From contig NC_089729.1 of the NCBI RefSeq assembly GCF_035083965.1, positions 15,240,964 to 15,304,963 on the forward strand: a stretch of DNA of 64,000 nucleotides, written 5' to 3'. Below, one piece after another: positions 21,801 through 35,000 of the stretch (positions are counted from its first letter, which is position 1; each line of letters starts with the position of its first letter). This DNA is from Branchiostoma lanceolatum (Eukaryota > Chordata > Leptocardii > Amphioxiformes > Branchiostomatidae). Both the position numbers and the translations under genes were made by a program. Under the pieces are notes generated by a model. It was not told the origin of the DNA. It saw only the letters and a list, made by a program, of their open reading frames with translations, and did not search any database.

Positions 21801-24800
21801 TCCAGTTGCTTGAGTAACTATTTTTGCCTAATCTATGCTTAGTTCTTGTCAGTATTCATAATTTATTATGCTACTCAATGTTATTAGGAATATTTGGGAC
21901 TTACTGCCACAGTGACCATGCCCAGAATGTCCTCTGGCATGTATCTGTTCAGGCTGTAGATGTACTTGTAAAATTTGTCAAAGGATGTGTCCATGAGTTC
22001 CATACAGATCCAACAGTCACCCTGAAAAGAAAGCACCACTTAGAATAGGAATCAAACTAAAAAAAAAGATGATTCTATCGACAGGACATTGTAGACTGCT
22101 GTGCAAGATGGAAAAAAATATGTTGAACAATGGTGGTCCTTGAAAATCTGTTGCTGTTCACAGCATTTGACTTAAAATGTATTTGCTCCCAAGGTTCCAG
22201 TTCGGAATCGTTTTGACCCAATGGCCAAATAGATCCTAAAATAAGACGCAAATCCTAGGTTTTCTCGATAGTTTTGGCTCCCGATTTTTCGGCTATCACT
22301 ATAGCAGTGTGTTATCTTTAATAATTCCTGAAATATACGATCTTCGTAGCGTTTTACGGTTTCCGAGTTTTGGTCGTCCGCGAAGACTTCCTGGTATTAG
22401 TGCGCAATGACAGTAACGCGGCCTTGTCGCCTGATTACCCGAATCGTGCGTTCTATGTGCGTTTTGCATGGTTTCGCACCATCGGGGATTGTGGAAAACG
22501 TATCCTCACGATTTTTTTCATTTTTCCTAATTGCACAGACAGAATGATGACCTTTATTCCCATATCAGTCATTATCCTAGGAAAACTTTTATTTTCCTTC
22601 CAGCGGCCTTGGAAGAATGCCCTAAAAGTAGCATTTTTTGGGAATAAAAATTGCTTCAAATGACAGTTTTCACCAAAAATGACGTTTCCACAGAGAATAT
22701 CAAATTCATCTGTCGTTCGAAGGCAAGGCATCCCTATCCATCGGAAACATTGAATTGGCCGAAAAAGAATGTTTGGAAAAACGCTATTGCCTTTCTGGGA
22801 ACGAGTCAGGTCGGCCCGAATTATTTTTAAAAACTCCGAACCGAGACCCAAGCTCCCGGTATACACTATTACTGTAACATCACTTCCTGTGCACACATGG
22901 TGCATCATTACTTCCTGTGAACATCATCAATTCTTGTGTACTTCTGTTACACCATCACCACTTTCTGTGCACATCTATTACATCATCAATCTCTGTGCAC
23001 AAATGCTGAGCTACACAAAAAACTTTTCAAGTTACTCTGACTATTGTAGTAGAGTTGAGGAAAAACAAATCACAATTATTTGACAATGAGGTCCAACAAT
23101 TAGAAGACAAAATAAAAAATAGCTTTTGGTAAGAAGTTAGTTAAGATTGCCACTAAGACACACCTCCTTGAAGAGCGCCCCAAAGAACTGTACGATGTAG
23201 GTGCAGTCGTTACTCCTCATGACCACATCCAGGTCCATCAGCAGCTGTTTCTGTTCACGCTCGTCTACTGTGGAGCGTATCCTCTGGAGGGGTCATGTCA
23301 GAGGTTAGAGGTCATGTCAAAGGTTAGAGATCAAAGTACTGCTAATGATACACTGAAAGTTACAAATATTCCAAATGATTGCAATTGCAGATGTGCACAT
23401 GATGATTAAGTGGTATCCTGTCGGTATACAGTGTGTACTGCATTTTCTATGAGACTTGGCCTCATTGTTTTAAATTCAATGTAAAAACCATCTTCAGACA
23501 ATAGTAATTCTTTGCATGTGCTATTGTCTATGATAAAAAACAATTAAAGGAAAATACTTTAAAACCATTCCCAAAAATGATCTAATTCCTTGTTCTTTGG
23601 TCCTAGGGCTTTCAAGACACACAAAACGTCCCAAAATGATCACAATAATTCCATAGAATTGAATTGACTCTCCTTTTTACAAATAATTTTCTTTTTAACC
23701 AAGAAAAACATGGTCTCCTTAGCAGAAGTACTGAAGGTTATTTTCACCTTGACAGCCATGGTTGTCTGACTCTGCTCATGGCACATCTTGTTGACGGAGC
23801 CAAATGCACCACGGCCGATTTCTCCCAGGTCTACCAGGTCGTCCGCTGTGAAGTCATAGATCTAGAAAAAGGCAATGAAAATGTGTAGAACTGTAGTAGG
23901 AGATCTAGTTACTATAGAACTTTAGTAGGAGATCTAGATAGTGTAAAACTGTAGTGCAATACTAGAGTCAGAGCCAGAGTCGAGCATGTAGCAAGGTTCA
24001 CGTTGCGTAGGATTACTCTGTTTGGTGTTAGATAGCTAGAGTATCAGCACAAAGTATTTTAATTAGTTCTTGACAGTGACCGTATGTAGTTGTACGAGGC
24101 TGAGACGAATGTTACGCATGAAACAAAAATCAAGGATACATACTAGACTAGTTCTACACAAAACCAGCTTCATTCTAAATTAGAGGTTATTTATACCGTT
24201 TACAACAAAATCCTGACTAAACTGCCAAGTTAGCAGAAATGTGGACAAAACTGACCTTAGTTACTACATTGTTTCAAAGCAAATTGAACCGAACTGCTTA
24301 AATCTTAAACAGTATTATGTCTTAACTACCAAATATTTAGGTCAATTTCATTTGAAAGATATATCCATGTTAACAAGATGTTTGTAACAAAAATGTATGG
24401 GCAAACAGCATACAAGTGTTGTTGATAAAATATTATGCTCACCTTGTCCTTGATCTTGAGTTTTCCAGATTTATCCAAGCTTTCCGATCGAATTCTCTCT
24501 CTGAAATACAAGGAAAATATGGAGAAAAAAAAAATTATAACATAATAACCCTAACAAAAATACCAGATCTACCTACCAATTCCCTTCCTGGTATATGTGA
24601 AGGTTTCCCTTACAAAAGGAGTGAAATGACAACACCAATGACTGGGTGTGGACGGTGAAGCATGAGAAAATTAAACAGGTATGAATATCTTAAAAGCTAT
24701 TATCAAATTAAACATTTAATCCTTGGACCTGAATGAAGAGCGTTGACAACATGACCTACATGTACTGAAGGTACGGGTTGTTTTTAACAATTATTTTGAA

Positions 24801-27800
24801 TACAGCCTTTTTTTTTGCTTTTGGAAAATTTGCTGTGAAACAGATCTAGAACACATCAAATGTAAAAAGGACACTTATGATACAGTATCAACAAAAGCAA
24901 ATCTCCCTATTACAAGAAACGAACAAAGACCAACTATTTCAATCCCAAAAAGTAAAACACCCTAAAAATCCAATAGACATAATTCACATGCTTAAAGTGT
25001 ATGCACTGATGTCTTGACCAGATTCTTCCAGTCCGGCTAGATTGGTAGCTACAGCGCATGGCCAAGCTGTCCTCATGATCAGTTTTTACACACAGTTTTT
25101 ATCTCATTATTTTTCTAGGTCACTCCTGACGCAAACCGAGGACATCAACGCACATCACAATGAATAACTAACCCACCATGCCCCTAATGAAATGCAAATG
25201 GCAACTAATTATTGACGCACAACTTATTCATTGCTTCGTGATCAACTGGGAGTAAGACAATAACGGCATTGGCATGCCCCACAACACAACGCTTACACAT
25301 ACATGATACTTAAACTAAAACCAATCTACACTGAACAGTTAACTTTATTCAAGACATGCATTCACATGCAATCTACATTACTGGGTGATGCTATTAAAAC
25401 ATTACCGCAGAAAAGAGGAACTGAAAACAATTGGTATTTTTTACAAGCCGTTAGTTGTGTGATACCGATTAATGCAAATTCTACGAACAATGAGTTTCGA
25501 TCCATATTCCTCTTCCCGTCCTGTACACCGCCCCGCGGCGATGGGGTTGGGGGGCTCGACCTTTGACCCCATCTGTGTTAGACAGTGGCATGAGGATGAC
25601 GCTGAAATCTTCAGTTATGTTTGAACAAGGCTCATCTTTTGAAACAAAATTTTCCCTGTTCTGTACAAATACTTTTGAAGTACTATCATTTATAAATCAA
25701 AAGACAAGGGCTCGTTAGCAAGTGGCTATTTACTAGACAATTTTTAATGGAAAATCAAATTAAACAACCATTTCTGTTATAAACTACATCATGTATCTAC
25801 TTCTGGGGTAATACAGTTCTCACATAAGTCCTAAACCAACATAAAAAAGAACTGCTGTGCTGTCTATTTACACTGACCTGGTCTTATTCTAACATACATC
25901 TAGGTACTAGATGAACATAAGATCATAATTACATTTCTATGTAAATGAATTAGATCTATGGGTTTAGAAGCATTAGTGATAATCTATATTTGCAAATCAG
26001 TACTTCTGCGAAATCAAGTTAACTGATACTTGTTTACCATACTGTTTTCTATGCCTACTTACAAATAGGTGCCCTAGTATAACATAACACATAGAAAAGT
26101 TTCAAGAAAAAGATTTTAAAAATACATATTCATAACATATATAGTGACAGATGGTAGGAAAGCATAACTGACTCAGAGTTTTTTACCCAATAGGCATAAC
26201 TCATCGGTCATCCTATTTACAATGGAGTGAATCATGAAACTGTTAAATGGCCAAAGCCAGGTTCAATTACTGATCACTCTAGATAAGTTAAAACGCATGA
26301 GACACCGCTAGATGTGATTCACTCCAGGTTAGTATTCCATACATCCATATATCAGCAGATTTTCAGGCGAAAACTATGCCCAATTTTCTTGTAAATCCCA
26401 AATTTGGTGACCTTCAAAGAAGTTGGCTCAAGGTCATTGACAACTTGCAATGCCAGCTTTATGAATACCATTTGCTGTTGGACCTTGAGTCCATCACAAT
26501 GGGTGTACAGTACATACATGTAGCAGAGTATGATGAGGAAATAACAATCTGTGTGACTTACGTTTACCCCCTAAACTTGAATGGTATGAACCAGTTATGT
26601 CTATGAAACATTTGCTGCCGGACCAGTCTACTGTGTAACTTAGGGAGGTTCTGGATGTACTTACAGATGTGGAGGGTATGGACTGGTGCTGGTGGGACGG
26701 TGGAATGGATCCTCCTCTGGTTCAGGAGACTGGGGGCTCAAGTCGAATGACAACTTCAGACCTTTCCTCTTGGCTGCTTAGAAAAGAATATAAAGTTTTG
26801 TTATCATTCAGAATATATAGCATTTGATAAGGACAGTTTAAATCATGTGTGAAAAAGACATTGGAAATTTGCAAATCTGACAAATTTTTAGACAAGATCT
26901 CTACAAGTATGATTAAGTCTATGACAACTAAGAATAAATTCTAGTTATGTTAAACTTAAAGGGTTTTTCAGCATGATATTTCAAATAATGATATCTTTAA
27001 GCCTTACAGTTACAGTAAGTTGTACATCAACAAATTGAAAAGGCTCTATTTCAACCATTAATATGATGTAATATGATACAAACAATATTTAGTTCCTTGT
27101 GGTACAACGCAGGATGGTAGCATGGTTTGGATAAAAGAATATAAGCATAAACATAGATGTAAAAATATGCATGCATACATGAAAATCTCTCACTAGTATA
27201 GCCTTGAGAGTGCTGTGGCTTGGGTCCAAGGTTCATAATACAAACATACATGTGCTGAGGACGCATATTCCTCTGTCACATAATGAACTCTTGACAGCCT
27301 TTATACTATAGTATAGGACAACTCCTTAAAAGGATCAGTCTGAAATGTGACAAATCAGCAAGATGTCCTTCAACCTTTCCAAGTTGTGCAGTATGAGCTA
27401 AGTTCACAGAGGGTAGGCAGAGGCGAACGTGAATATGTACACGTACAAGATGTCAAGTTGAGATGTAGTCAAGAATTACACGTACGCTGGTGGCCAATGG
27501 CTATTGCTACTGTAACAGTACTATATCATGTACTAGTATGGCAGTCTACAGTGCTCAGGTTCAGACATACAACTAGACATTCATTGACATGTTGCATGCA
27601 TGGGCATGACTGACGACGGTATACGGTCGTGCGACTTTCGTTGTGAGCGATTACCGCCATGCGACTATTTAGAAAGCCCCAAAATACCGTTGCATGAGGT
27701 GTCTTGACAATAACAGTCCCACGACTATTCAATCGCCGTCTATAGCCGGTCTAACTATTCTTTATATCTTGTGCAAGAGTCTAGATCTGCATTGGAGGGC

Positions 27801-28981
27801 GAGGGTTTGGTTGGCAGTGCATTACAATTCCGCAAAATTCTTGACAAGTTGTTTTAATGCATCACGGTAAATTCAGAAACGCCCCTAATACAAGTTCAAC
27901 CACTCATCAACTATGCTTAACATCAAAGGACACTTAACATAATCATGATCAATATGAATTACGTACTAGTACTAGTAAAGACGAAGTAGTAAAGTTTAAA
28001 TCATGCCTTATGGAAAAACGTTATTCTGGCCACCATGCAATGGTGAAAAGTTTTTGCTATGACACTGTTTAAACAGCAGATTGTAACTTCAAATAATTTG
28101 TGTGTGTGTCCGATTATGCTATTCTCAATATACATGTATGCAGCACTGACTGGAATGCTATTCAATGGTTACAAGGCAATATGGGTACCGGGGCGAAGTC
28201 AGCCATCTCTGATTGCCTTGTTTTTCCATTTTCCCAGTAACAAACAATGCCTTATATGGTTAAAATTTCAAATGTTAACCGTCCTAGTTTCCCAGAAGCC
28301 GTTATGTACTGAATGACCTGAGCTGAGGGCATGAGTCATTCCTCTGTCCCTTTCATGACGTGGAAGGGTGAGTCATATACTATATATACTTGTACACCGC
28401 ACATGTGGTCCAGGTAAGGAAACTTTCAGGAGTAAACACACACACAGGAAGGGAGGGGTCTACTAAAGGCAGGATAGGTAAACAGCTTAAGGAAATCTAA
28501 TTTCTTGTAATCATCTTTAACAGTGAAAAACGTCCCGCATTCGTATAACTATAAGCACTAAAATACTTGTAACATTGCAAGCACACAAAGGGAGATATTT
28601 GTGCCCGGGCTTTAGCTACAATAACACGAAATCAAGACAAGATACGGCGTCTTCACAGCTCTAGGTTGTTCGTGGATGTTTTCATGAGAAATATACTAAA
28701 AAGGTATGATAATATTTTCAAATATGAAGGAAGCGTTGAGGAAAAATATTTCTCCCGCTTTTTTTTTTTTCTTCACACCTGCCATTTTTATAGAGACTTT
28801 TGTAACTTCTGGCTGCGTTTGTTTTGGACATAATACGTCATAGAACACTAACAATAGTTATACAATGATCTATGTGGAGTGAGTAATACGGAACTACGCT
28901 GCTGGGCTCGTGACGATGGTTAGAACAAGGAGAAAACCGCAATTTCCTACCTGTCTGGCCGCCGGGAGACCGGGAGGCCAT
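18852..28981 (-). CDS. MAP2K4: MAP kinase kinase 4 (MKK4/SEK1), complete
   Basis: A dual-specificity kinase that phosphorylates JNK (and p38) on Thr and Tyr when activated by MAP3Ks. Twelve coding exons: 28981-28951, 26773-26665, 24500-24443, 23861-23748, 23283-23164, 22021-21905, 21570-21519, 21101-20974, 20711-20634, 20011-19866, 19581-19536 and 18965-18852. All phases fit, giving 370 aa (human 399, with a longer N-terminus). An N-terminal MAPK docking site is present (KRKGLKLSF, residues 12-20), then the glycine loop GEIGRGAFG (79-87), AVK lysine 104, HRDVKPSN (199-206), DFG (219-221) and the activation loop SIAKT with Ser229 and Thr233. The tail matches the MKK4 docking region and excludes MKK7. 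The intron after the 52-nt exon uses a GC donor (21,518). An alternative in-frame ATG lies two codons upstream at 28987. Confidence 0.96.
19159..19372 (+). repeat. Short degenerate tandem repeat in the last MAP2K4 intron
   Basis: About seven units of 30-40 bp, each built around ACGCTCTACG(C/T)(T/A)AAATT and a purine-rich or GGCC spacer. A single related unit (GGTCGGCAATGCTTTACGG) occurs at about 63,286 in MAD1L1, so the motif is dispersed and not peculiar to this intron. Confidence 0.6.
21211..21470 (+). mobile_element. tRNA-derived SINE in a MAP2K4 intron
   Basis: The A-box-like region is TGGTGTAGTGGTCTG and the B box is GGGTTCAAGCCC (21,289-21,300); the spacing suggests a long variable arm. 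The body shares GGTACATACT, CAGTGGACTAGCCCCCTGCT and GAGATGGGCACTGCC with the SINE at 6,499. It is the same body on a different tRNA-like head, antisense to MAP2K4. Confidence 0.75.
21761..21824. repeat. Nearly perfect palindrome in a MAP2K4 intron
   Basis: The left arm AAAATAGTTACTCAAGCAAC, then AGCTA, then CTGGATAAAATTTTATCCAG are mirrored by TTGCTTGAGTAACTATTTT. The five bases AGCTA are the only interruption. Half of it, GTTACTCAAGCAACTGGATA, recurs at 62,850-62,869 in MAD1L1 intron 1, so this is a dispersed hairpin repeat and not a local accident. Confidence 0.75.
22160..22880. repeat. Unclassified transposon-like insert in a MAP2K4 intron
   Basis: The stretch is richer in CpG than the flanking intron. 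Its ends are weakly inverted: CCAAGGTTCCAGTTCGGAA at the left, and CTTGGGTCTCGGTTCGGAG at the right when reverse-complemented. Open frames of 97-151 codons on both strands overlap each other and match nothing I know. It is followed at 22,880-22,995 by loose repeats of CATCA...TTCCTGTG(C/A)AC. Confidence 0.35.
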
Positions 28982-29236
28982 GATCATGCTCCTCCGTGCC
29001 AGGTACCGGAGACCCCCGGGAAACCACCCCCGAAAGAACACTTCTTCTCCAAAATATCGCAAAATTCCTTTGATTCCTGGCTTCCTTGACGTCTTGGCTA
29101 TGTCTTGGAGTCGTGAAGTGTCGCTAGGAATGCGTCAAGGCGGTGTAAAACGGCGTTGTTCCGTGAGTAACCTGGGAATATTTCTGGCCGACACACAAGA
29201 ACACGGGAAAATCCCCCAGGCCAAAAAATTCACTCC

Positions 29237-29265
29237 TGACGTCACGAGTCTACTGCGCCTGCGCA
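29237..29265 (-). promoter_or_regulatory. MAP2K4 promoter: CRE plus NRF1-like site
   Basis: A perfect palindromic CRE (TGACGTCA, 29,237-29,244) is followed by TGCGCCTGCGCA (29,254-29,265), one base off the NRF1 consensus. They lie 256-285 bp upstream of the MAP2K4 ATG at 28,981. CREB/ATF and NRF1 sites are common in TATA-less housekeeping promoters. ATF2/CREB sites could in principle feed JNK/p38 output back onto this kinase gene; that is inference. Confidence 0.55.
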
Positions 29266-30088
29266 AGGGTCAGGTCAAATGTTTTCATTACTCCGATAAT
29301 GTAACGTATGTCCGCTTATACTGTAGTATCAGTCACTACCAGACAAAAGAACTTGGTTGCTTCAATAGAAAGTAGTAAGAATTGGCCGAATAAAATTGAG
29401 ATATTCCTGACCAAGGATGTGTAACTCAAGCCAGTTCATCTGGCAAATTATTCCCCATTCGGCCAATTTCTACTATCTTTCTCAGCAACAAAACAGGCTT
29501 TTCATTTGATGCCATTTTTTGTTTGCACCGAGTTGGATTACAGTGTATGCCTCTTATTACTCCTATATTCTGCTGTTTAATAGACTTAACCACCAACATG
29601 GTCACCGGGATTCAAATTACACGACTATATAGTTATGAAAAGCCTCAGATTTAGCATACAATAATGTAGACGGTTTGGGATTTCACAATCCTTTGCACTT
29701 GGCAGGTTTATGCCACAAAGTGTAGTAGAGTTTACTGGTTTCTACTATACTATATTAGTTACCTAATCTGTTTTAGAATGTTAACACTTGTTTGCTAGAT
29801 GAGCCTACTTGCTTGTACACACACACACACATACACACACACACAGTTCACATGACATTACTGAAAGAACACACAGAACGAAAGAGGTCTGACACAATTT
29901 TCAGTGTTATTGATACTTTCTGAATGTTGTTTACGTGTTACCAATGCACAAACACGTCAAATACAAATGAAAGCAAATCTTGCAATGTAATATGCAATTG
30001 CAAAACAAAGTCAAATTGAGTGATAATTGTCAGATACAATGTACATGTATTGTAAGCTGTACAAAATATACAACATATGTAGTAGTAC

Positions 30089-30521
30089 TAGTGGTGCGGA
30101 TCGAAACCCGAGTTTAGGTTTAGGTTCGGACTCGAGTCCAGAGGTTTAGGTTCAGGTCCGGACTTGAAAGTCCGGACCTGAACAACAATTTTGGAATATT
30201 TTTTCCGTGTTACATGTCACATTGCAAATTGGCAGATATTTTACATGTAATTTGAAAACTATATATACGAAATTATATACAGTCAGTAATTAACACAAAG
30301 GTTCAGTTATAAACACAAAAACAGCAATGTTTTCATATTTTTCTAGTGAAAATTTCACGATCTAAGGAAGGTTTAAGATGGTTTGAAACAAAAAGGAGTG
30401 TATAAGTGAGAGATTTTTTTTCAAGTCCGGACTTGTTTCCAGACGTTTAGGTTTTTTTGGACTTGAACCTAAACGTTTTACAAGTCCGGAACCGGTCCGG
30501 CCAGACCGATCCGCACCACTA
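30089..30521 (+). mobile_element. Non-autonomous hAT element, full length, 8-bp target duplication
   Basis: The element begins TAGTGGTGCGGATCG and ends with its reverse complement CGATCCGCACCACTA. It is flanked by an exact 8-bp duplication AGTAGTAC (30,081-30,088 and 30,522-30,529). The interior carries repeated GTCCGGACTTGAA motifs, also inverted. It is 433 bp with no transposase. An 8-bp duplication and a TAGNG-type end are hAT signatures. A relative is at 57,316 and a partial one at 50,438. Confidence 0.88.
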
Positions 30522-30616
30522 AGTAGTACCATATCTAAACATTTCAAAAGTCATGTTGATGATCAGTTTATCATATTCAGATATTACAAGAACTCAATCA
30601 AACATTCTTTTGTTAA

Positions 30617-31425
30617 ATAAATTCCCATCTTTACGTTAGCCAAGTTCTTTTTTGGTCATCTCTTTGTTACAGTAACATAGTTTCACATGTATTTCCACTG
30701 TATTTCATTCTGTCTATAATATTACAATATACTTAGCAACAAACCAGTTGTAGAGTAAAGCTGAACAAGACAGAACTCATTTGTTTTGGAAACTCTTCAA
30801 ACGACTCATATCTGTTCACTAATTGTTTAACGTTTCAGTCTGACACCATTCTGTGAAAGCACTACAATAATAGTTGTGTTCCATAATACAACATTGTGCT
30901 TGCTTCAGCATTCAGACCAAGTGACAAGTGACTATCACAACAGGCACTTCATGACTAAGGTGACGAAGACTATTTGTCACAAGATGGTGAGATTTCAACT
31001 TCATATCATATTTGTAGACTTACATCAAGGACATCATTGCTTACATGTATCTGTATCCATACATCAGGTCCTGATGGTGATTCTAATGGCACAAACTACA
31101 GCATATTTTTCTTAAATTTGAGGTGACACAATGACGATAAGCTAGCAGCACAGGCTGTAATTTTTGCATCCGTTCTCTAGTTTACGTGTCCTACACTTGT
31201 CTACTGCAGTGCCAGAGAAGATTGAGAAGATACATCTAAATTAGATTTTACGTTCGAACAGACCAATTTGATAAATCCCATCTTTATGTTAGCCAGGTTC
31301 TTTTTGGTCATCTCTTTCTTACAGTAACATAGTTTCACATGTATATAGCATTTTCCACTGTATTTCATTCTGTGTAATGTAACAATATACATAGCAACAA
31401 ACCTGTAGTAGACCAGATTATTCTC
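30617..31425. repeat. Local direct duplication (about 150 bp) downstream of PLA2G6
   Basis: 30,617-30,765 and 31,268-31,425 are close copies. Both contain CCATCTTTA, GGTCATCTCTTT, ACAGTAACATAGTTTCACAT, TTTCCACTGTATTTCATTCT and AGCAACAAACC. They are 651 bp apart in the same orientation. The second copy may sit in the PLA2G6 3' UTR or just beyond it. Confidence 0.8.
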
Positions 31426-31750
31426 CAAGCAGAGGTTTCTCCTACTCAGACTCTCTGTTTGGAGAATAGACCAGATTGAGATTTGATAAATCGGTCTTGA
31501 ACAACATAGCATACAACTAGATTGACCATGAGAGTCAATATCCATGACCAGGAACTGACTGAACATTATGAACATTATGACTGAACTTAACACAACCAAC
31601 ACTTGGAAAAATTGGGACTTACTGTAATTTTCAGACCCGTGAATTGCTTTGACATTGGAGACATGTGACTGCATTAAAGGGTCGTAAGTGCCCGAAAATT
31701 TGCCCGGGTAAGTCCCAATTCTTTCAAGTCTTGCTTGTATAAGTTCCATC

Positions 31751-31756
31751 TTTATT
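31751..31756 (-). terminator. Likely PLA2G6 poly(A) signal
   Basis: AATAAA on the minus strand, about 325 nt after the PLA2G6 stop codon. It gives a 3' UTR of ordinary length. Confidence 0.5.
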
Positions 31757-32079
31757 CATAATGTCATTTACATGTACTAACACAGATGAACTTTCATGCT
31801 AACACTGAGCATTGTTTCCACATAACATCTTTTAACTTTTTGGCAAAAGAATTCCCTACATTTAGTAAAACATTCAAAACAATTCTACAGAAAAAAGTCT
31901 TCACGTACAAACATAAAGTAGCCTACTGCTACAAGTGTGACTTAATTTGATATTGAACTACTATTGCACCATAAGTGTGACCTTTTATCAGTGAGAATGA
32001 TATTACCAACACTCAAGTGTATTTCACTTTATGATTTCCTGCAACCATGGCACTACTGGTTGCCAGTTCATATTGTTCA

Positions 32080-35000
32080 TCAGTACTCTAACAGTATTTT
32101 AGCCAGTTTCTCGAAGCGGTCCTTTTTCTGATTAATGTAGACCTGCGTGTCCCACAGCATTTTGATAAGGTGCTCGTCACTTGTCTCGTCAAGCTGGAGT
32201 TCGTCAGACAGAGGGGGGTTGAACCGGAAGAAGGGCAGACCAATCATCTCGCACCATGCACGGGAGCGGTCCACCATGCGACCGTCTGAGTCCGTGGCCT
32301 GCAAAAGGTCGGGTGTATAAGAAATATACATATTCTGAAACAAGTTTGAACTGTAATTTCCAACACAAAAATTGATAACGTCATGTTATGCAGATAGCAC
32401 ACGTGACTCCGTCAGAGCAGTGACCACTACTTATGATCCACTGCTCACGGAGTCACGTGTGCTATCTGCATAACGTGACAGATGAACTTTCAAGCTAAAA
32501 TGTACGTATTGTATCATACTATATCACTGTGACACTATTCACTAGTAAAGTGTGGCAGGAAGGAGGAATTTGAAAACATGAACAAATTCAAAAGTTAGCA
32601 CTCTACAGAACAGAGATACAATGACATCGTAAACAAAGTGGCTTAATTTCTCACGTCTAACTTAAGGTCAAATGTATACCAAAAAAGGAGACAGATTATG
32701 TATGAGAGAATCTTAAGTCAAGGAGGGGAAGACCAAAAAAAAAATTAAAAATATTTAAGGCAAAGCATCTACACTTTCCACTAATAATTCATATTTGCAC
32801 CAAGTTCAATTTAAGCCAGTCTTAAGGATGACATACCAAGTCAACAAACATCTTGCCCAGCTCCTTCAGACCCATCAGAGACTTGGCAGCCTCAAAGACT
32901 CCACTTGGACGGAAGAAGTCGACAGATTTCACCTCCACAGTCGGTACCCTGCCTGTCCCCAGGGACACCATCACAGCCAGCTTCCTGGCTTTCTCTGGGG
33001 AACCCTGAGAATAAGAAGCAACATGGCGTCAGCTAGTAAAAGTAAAGCAGTCATCCTAATTGGGGTGATCAAGCCTGATGCTTTCTCAAGTAGCTAGTGG
33101 TAGTGCAATACCGCTACTGTTTTTTGGTCATCCCTACTCTTCTTGATAAGTGTGTTTGATTCTTATGTCAGCTAACATTACGTACAAACTTTAAAATGTT
33201 GTCAACTTCGGTGTACTTTAGAATCTCCAAAGCCCTAATGTAGACTCCTACGCAAACCATCTGGGTGCCAGGTGTTTTCTGATCACTCTTGTATGTCCTT
33301 ACATGGCCAACCTTAAGCGATACACCAGCTCACAAAAATTAAGAACATAATAAGACAAAAATTTCAAAAACATGTCTTTTAAGTGGAGTCTGCAACGTAG
33401 GATAGCCTTAATGTCTGTCGGCCAGAGTTAAACTTTTAACATCGTAATACTATGTAAAAATATCAGTTGGATAGTAACAATGTTTGTGCTAAGCCTAGCT
33501 TTTTTGAGCATCTTTTTCAGAATTTCAATGTCAATACAAATCTAAATATGAAGTGAACAACACTTTCATCATGTAGGAGTTGCTGTTCACATAATAGAAT
33601 GAGCGATCCCCCCCCCCCCCCTCTTTTGCGAAAAGCTACTTGTCACAAAGTATGCATGATTTAGACTACCTTGAGTCTGAGGCTGGTGTTGTATTCGTGG
33701 ATCTCAGTCAGAACATCCAGCGTTGGGTTGTTGGCAATCAGCCCTCCATCTAGGAAGCGTCCCATTGGTCGGAAGTAGGACGGTGCGGCGCCGCTGGAAC
33801 GCGCTGCCCGCCACACAAGTTGTTCTGTTCAACACGATTAGGTATAAGGTTTCAGGAAACGAGCCCATTTTTTTTTAAATTGCTTTTTTCATTTCTTTAT
33901 GCTTACCAAAACATATAAAGATGATCATGAATAAATCTAGTCAGTCAAAAAAGCCTGTCAAACAGTCAAAGAGAATCGGCTGTATCTGTTAGTTGCCAAA
34001 AGACTGCTGAATTTCAAAAATCGCTCTAGAGACTTGAACATATTTTTCAACTAAAATTTGACTACATCACAATGGATGAGTCTCAGCGAACTGCGAACAT
34101 TAATCTCCAAAAATTGAGCAAAAATATCAGGATTGATAAAACATTGGGTGTATATATGATTGCCAAAAATGTCATTTTGAGCTTGCACACTCCCTGGTTG
34201 ATCGATTTACCTGCTGCGGGTCAGTATCTTTTTTAGGACTTACCTGAGGGGAGGGTGACGGGCTGGAAAATACACTTTGTATTCTCGGGGTGCTTGGGTA
34301 GGTCAGGAGGGCTGTAGTTCCTGAACAGGTGCAGACAAGCTGGGTTTCTGTCACCCATGACACCTGTCACTATCACCCTGAAATGAAGAACGCAAAATGG
34401 TTAAAACTTTTGGAATCAGAATCCTTGAAGCAGGCACAAAAATATCACAATCTGCAAGTTCTCTGTTGATGACGTAAATGATAGTTACACAGTTCTTTTT
34501 TAACTATCATTTTGTACATGAAAGTACATGTGACTGGACAAGGTACTGACTGAAAGACCAATATTGCTCTCTCTCTGTGTATGTACAATTATATAAAAAT
34601 TGAACTGTTGCATGCCTAGTATAAATGGAAAGATCAAAAGGAAACAATTGCGATTGTGACAATTAAAAAAATCTTCATCCTGTTTTATTGTACAGTATAA
34701 TTTCAATAAATCTTACTTGGGATGAGTGACATCCGTCATTTTGGTGTTCTCCCCATACTCTTCCTTCAGGAATCCCTCCAAGGCATCGGAGCTGTACGGA
34801 CGGGATCCTTTGAACACTTCATTCTTCAGTCGGAAGTACAGACATCGGCAGTATCTAGCTGTCTTGCCTGGCACAAAATATTTTACAAAAAAATCATAAA
34901 CAGCTCAAACAGGAAAGTTACTGAGGACTGCAAGAAAATATATTTGCAAAATGTAATTGTCCAAAATGAATGTAATTGCAATTGGCCAAATTTGAAATAT

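Larger units (their letters stand above)
29266..32079. other. Intergenic between MAP2K4 and PLA2G6
   Basis: No gene was found. It holds a CA microsatellite (about 29,818-29,845), a hAT MITE (30,089-30,521), a local duplication of about 150 bp and the PLA2G6 3' end. Open frames in 31,201-31,749 run through the duplicated 3' region and have no recognisable domain. Confidence 0.4.

Noticed and set aside
22370..23083. Overlapping frames of 97-151 codons on both strands in a MAP2K4 intron
   Set aside because: They mirror each other, match no family and sit in transposon-like sequence.
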